From: an uncultured Clostridia bacterium
GTDB taxonomy: Bacteria; Bacillota; Clostridia; Christensenellales; Aristaeellaceae
Reading direction: 5' to 3'
DNA length: 7,598 nt
Assembly (NCBI GenBank): GCA_934647305.1
Contig: CAKUFI010000105.1
Span: 1 to 7,598, forward strand
Below the pieces are notes generated by a model that had not been told where the DNA came from, made no database searches, and saw only the letters and a program-made list of their open reading frames with translations. The position numbers and the translations under genes are program-made. Position 1 is the first letter of the stretch. Every line of letters starts with the position of its first letter. Shown here in pieces: positions 6,107 to 7,598 of this stretch.

Positions 6107-6141
6107 TAAGGTATATTTCTTCGCACAAAGGGGAACTGACC

Positions 6142-7290
6142 ATGACCGACACGATTGAACTGACGCTTGCGCAGTGTGAAGCGCTCGACCCGGCCTCCGC
6201 GCTGCTGATCGACATCCGCGACGAAACCGACACGGCCTACGGCGCGATACCGGGCGCGCGGCTGATTCCCGAGGAAAGGCTTCAGGAATGCCTGCCCGCG
6301 CTGGCCAGGGAGGGAAAGAAGCTGGTTTTGTACTGCGCGCGCGGCGAAATCAGCCTGGAGGCGGCGCAGCGCCTGCGCGAGGCGGGGCTCGACGCCTACA
6401 GCCTGGAATACGGCTACAGGGGGTATCTGGCCGCGCAGATGGAGCGCGAGCGCGACGCAGACAAGCGCGAGAGGGTCGAGATCGGCCTGAGGCGCACCTA
6501 TCACGAGCGCCTGTTCTCGAAGTTTGCCAAGGCGGTCAAGACCTATGAGCTGATTCAGGAAGGCGACCGCATCGCCGTGTGCATTTCGGGCGGCAAGGAC
6601 TCGATGCTCATGGCCAAGCTGTTTCAGGAGCTGCAGCGGCACCACAAATGTCACTTTGACCTGACCTTTATGGTGATGGATCCGGGCTATAACGAGCTCA
6701 ACCGCCAGCTGATCGAGCACAACGCGCGCCTTCTGGGCATCCCGGTGACGATCTTCGAGAGCGACATCTTCGACATTGTATATAAGGAAGAGAAGAACCC
6801 CTGCTACCTGTGCGCCCGCATGCGCCGGGGACACCTGTACAGCAAGGCGCGCGAGCTGGGCTGCAACAAGATCGCCCTGGGGCACCACTACGACGACGTG
6901 ATCGAGACCATCCTCATGGGCATGCTCTACGGCGGCCAGGTGCAGAGCATGATGCCAAAACTGCACAGCACCAACTTCCCCGGCATGGAGCTGATTCGCC
7001 CGATGTATCTGATCCGCGAGGACGACATCAAGACCTGGCGGGACGCGAACGACCTGCACTTCATACAGTGCGCCTGCCACTTCACCGATACCTGCACCAC
7101 CTGCGACCCGAACGGCCGCACCGTGTCCAAGCGCATGGAGATCAAGCAGCTCATCGCCGCCCTCAAAAAGACCAATCCCGCCGTCGAAGCGAACATCTTC
7201 AAGAGCATGGAGAACGTCAGTCTGGACACCGTGATCCGCTACAAGCACAAGGGACAGGTTCACTCCTTCCTGGACGAATACTCCAAATAA
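6142..7290 (+). CDS. Rhodanese domain fused to TtcA-family PP-loop tRNA thiolase
   Basis: A 382-residue protein. Residues about 5-105 form a rhodanese domain with active-site loop C65-ARGEIS, a persulfide-carrying cysteine. Residues about 115-380 are a TtcA-type PP-loop ATPase: SGGKDS (149-154) binds ATP, which adenylates the target base, and C220-x2-C223 (NPCYLC) with C309 or C311 (FIQCAC) are the likely [4Fe-4S] ligands. GHHYDDVIET (246-255) is also typical. Extra cysteines C317 and C320 follow. TtcA makes 2-thiocytidine at tRNA position 32 in Proteobacteria; the Clostridial homologue's target is less certain. The fusion suggests sulphur is delivered in cis, as by the C-terminal rhodanese domain of ThiI. 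The start is set by AAGGGGA 7 bases upstream. It is monocistronic, divergent from the minus-strand operon, and hairpin repeats follow. Confidence 0.9.
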   Translation: MTDTIELTLAQCEALDPASALLIDIRDETDTAYGAIPGARLIPEERLQECLPALAREGKKLVLYCARGEISLEAAQRLREAGLDAYSLEYGYRGYLAAQMERERDADKRERVEIGLRRTYHERLFSKFAKAVKTYELIQEGDRIAVCISGGKDSMLMAKLFQELQRHHKCHFDLTFMVMDPGYNELNRQLIEHNARLLGIPVTIFESDIFDIVYKEEKNPCYLCARMRRGHLYSKARELGCNKIALGHHYDDVIETILMGMLYGGQVQSMMPKLHSTNFPGMELIRPMYLIREDDIKTWRDANDLHFIQCACHFTDTCTTCDPNGRTVSKRMEIKQLIAALKKTNPAVEANIFKSMENVSLDTVIRYKHKGQVHSFLDEYSK

Positions 7291-7300
7291 GCGGCACAGG

Positions 7301-7598
7301 CTGCCGGCCGGCAGGGCCGACGGCCACTCGCTGCCGCCGAACAGAACACGAACCCAGCCGCCATATATCAGAGCGGCTGGGTTCTTCGAATCTGCGGGCT
7401 TCCCCGCAGATTATCTCTCGGCATTGCCTCCGCACCCCCCGCTGGGGGAGGCTCCGCTCCGCTTCGCGCTCCCCCAGACCCCCACCGAAGTTTGTCCGGT
7501 CGGCAGGGCCGACGGCCACTTGCTGCCGCCGAACAGAACACGAACCCAGCCGCCATATATCAGAGCGGCTGGGTTCTTCGAATCTGCGGGCTTCCCCG
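7301..7598. repeat. Hairpin repeat array 3 with 192-bp tandem duplication
   Basis: Bases 7304-7406 recur at 7496-7598 with two differences (7308/7500 and 7329/7521), a period of 192; the second copy is cut by the window end. Each copy has module C (7307-7321 with one mismatch; 7499-7513 GTCGGC-AGG-GCCGAC, perfect), a linker containing CTGCCGCCGAACAGAACAC, module A (7350-7384 and 7542-7576: GAACCCAGCCGC, loop CATATATCAGA, perfect 12-bp stem) and module B (7389-7412 complete: AATCTGCGGG-CTTC-CCCGCAGATT; 7581-7598 partial). Between the copies lies hairpin D, CTGGGGGAG (7442-7450) pairing with CTCCCCCAG (7469-7477) around an 18-nt loop. A 14-bp perfect palindrome CTGCCGGCCGGCAG lies at 7301-7314. 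No credible gene is present in 7291-7598. Confidence 0.88.
7350..7384 (+). terminator. Hairpin A3, possible terminator of the rhodanese-TtcA gene
   Basis: The perfect 12-bp GC-rich stem lies 59 bases past the stop and is followed by TTCTTCG, a poor T-tract. No better terminator is seen after 7290. Related A modules at 5750 and 5869 lie upstream of genes with no T-run, so termination is probably not the family's general role. Confidence 0.35.

Larger units (their letters stand above)
5660..6141. other. 482-base divergent intergenic region
   Basis: No gene is credible here. From left to right it holds the ribosome binding site of the minus-strand operon (5666-5673), a hairpin repeat array (5706-5952), a cruciform-like hairpin with TTCCG arms (5953-5957 with 5975-5979) around a CCTC-CATC-GAGG inner hairpin (5958-5969), a probable minus-strand promoter (6007-6035), and the plus-strand promoter (6078-6106). 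An inverted repeat AAAGCGC/GCGCTTT (6042-6048 and 6066-6072) lies just before the plus-strand -35 and could be a regulator site, with no firm support. Confidence 0.7.

Noticed and set aside
6106..7263. Long minus-strand reading frame opposite the rhodanese-TtcA gene
   Set aside because: It is a shadow of a well-supported gene, shows low-complexity shadow composition and has no known motif.
7217..7556. Minus-strand frames in the right-hand repeat array
   Set aside because: Their composition follows the tandem repeat, they lack a start signal, and they overlap the end of a real gene.

Overview
The window looks like a piece of chromosome from a high-G+C anaerobic Firmicute, probably Clostridia (Oscillospirales or Christensenellales type). 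This is inferred from strong AGGAGG-type ribosome binding sites, sigma-A promoters with a consensus TTGACA, an aldo/keto reductase carrying two [4Fe-4S] motifs, and oligoribonuclease-type DHH proteins. There are seven credible protein genes. No phage, plasmid, insertion sequence, CRISPR array or RNA gene was recognised.

Layout. Bases 1-160 hold a cluster of hairpin repeats. An iron-sulphur aldo/keto reductase gene (226-1323) follows with its own promoter and terminator. Next comes a three-gene operon (1457-3128): a TetR-family repressor, a small membrane protein coupled to it by a 4-base overlap, and a small alpha/beta hydrolase. A near-perfect 19-bp palindrome overlaps the operon's -10 element, which points to autoregulation. 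A hairpin at 3138-3171 separates this operon from a convergent minus-strand operon. Read 5' to 3', that operon is a membrane protein (5659-5117), a first DHH/DHHA1 phosphoesterase (5099-4155) and a second, diverged DHH/DHHA1 phosphoesterase (4158-3184). A 482-base divergent intergenic region filled with hairpin repeats follows. Then comes a plus-strand gene (6142-7290) for a rhodanese domain fused to a TtcA-like PP-loop tRNA thiolase. The last 308 bases hold more of the same repeats, including a 192-bp-period tandem duplication that runs off the window end.

The least expected content is the intergenic repeat family. It is modular. Hairpin C is 15 nt (6-bp stem, 3-nt loop). A 30-nt linker follows. 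Hairpin A has a 12-bp stem and an 11-nt loop of form CATANNYYRRA. Hairpin B has a 10-bp stem and a CTTC tetraloop. Stem sequences differ almost completely between copies while pairing is kept, and loops and linkers are conserved. That is the pattern expected of selection on a folded RNA or single-stranded DNA. The genes themselves are mostly recognisable families. The points of interest in them are an altered catalytic tetrad in the reductase, the in-cis sulfurtransferase/thiolase fusion, and the paired DHH enzymes with a membrane protein.
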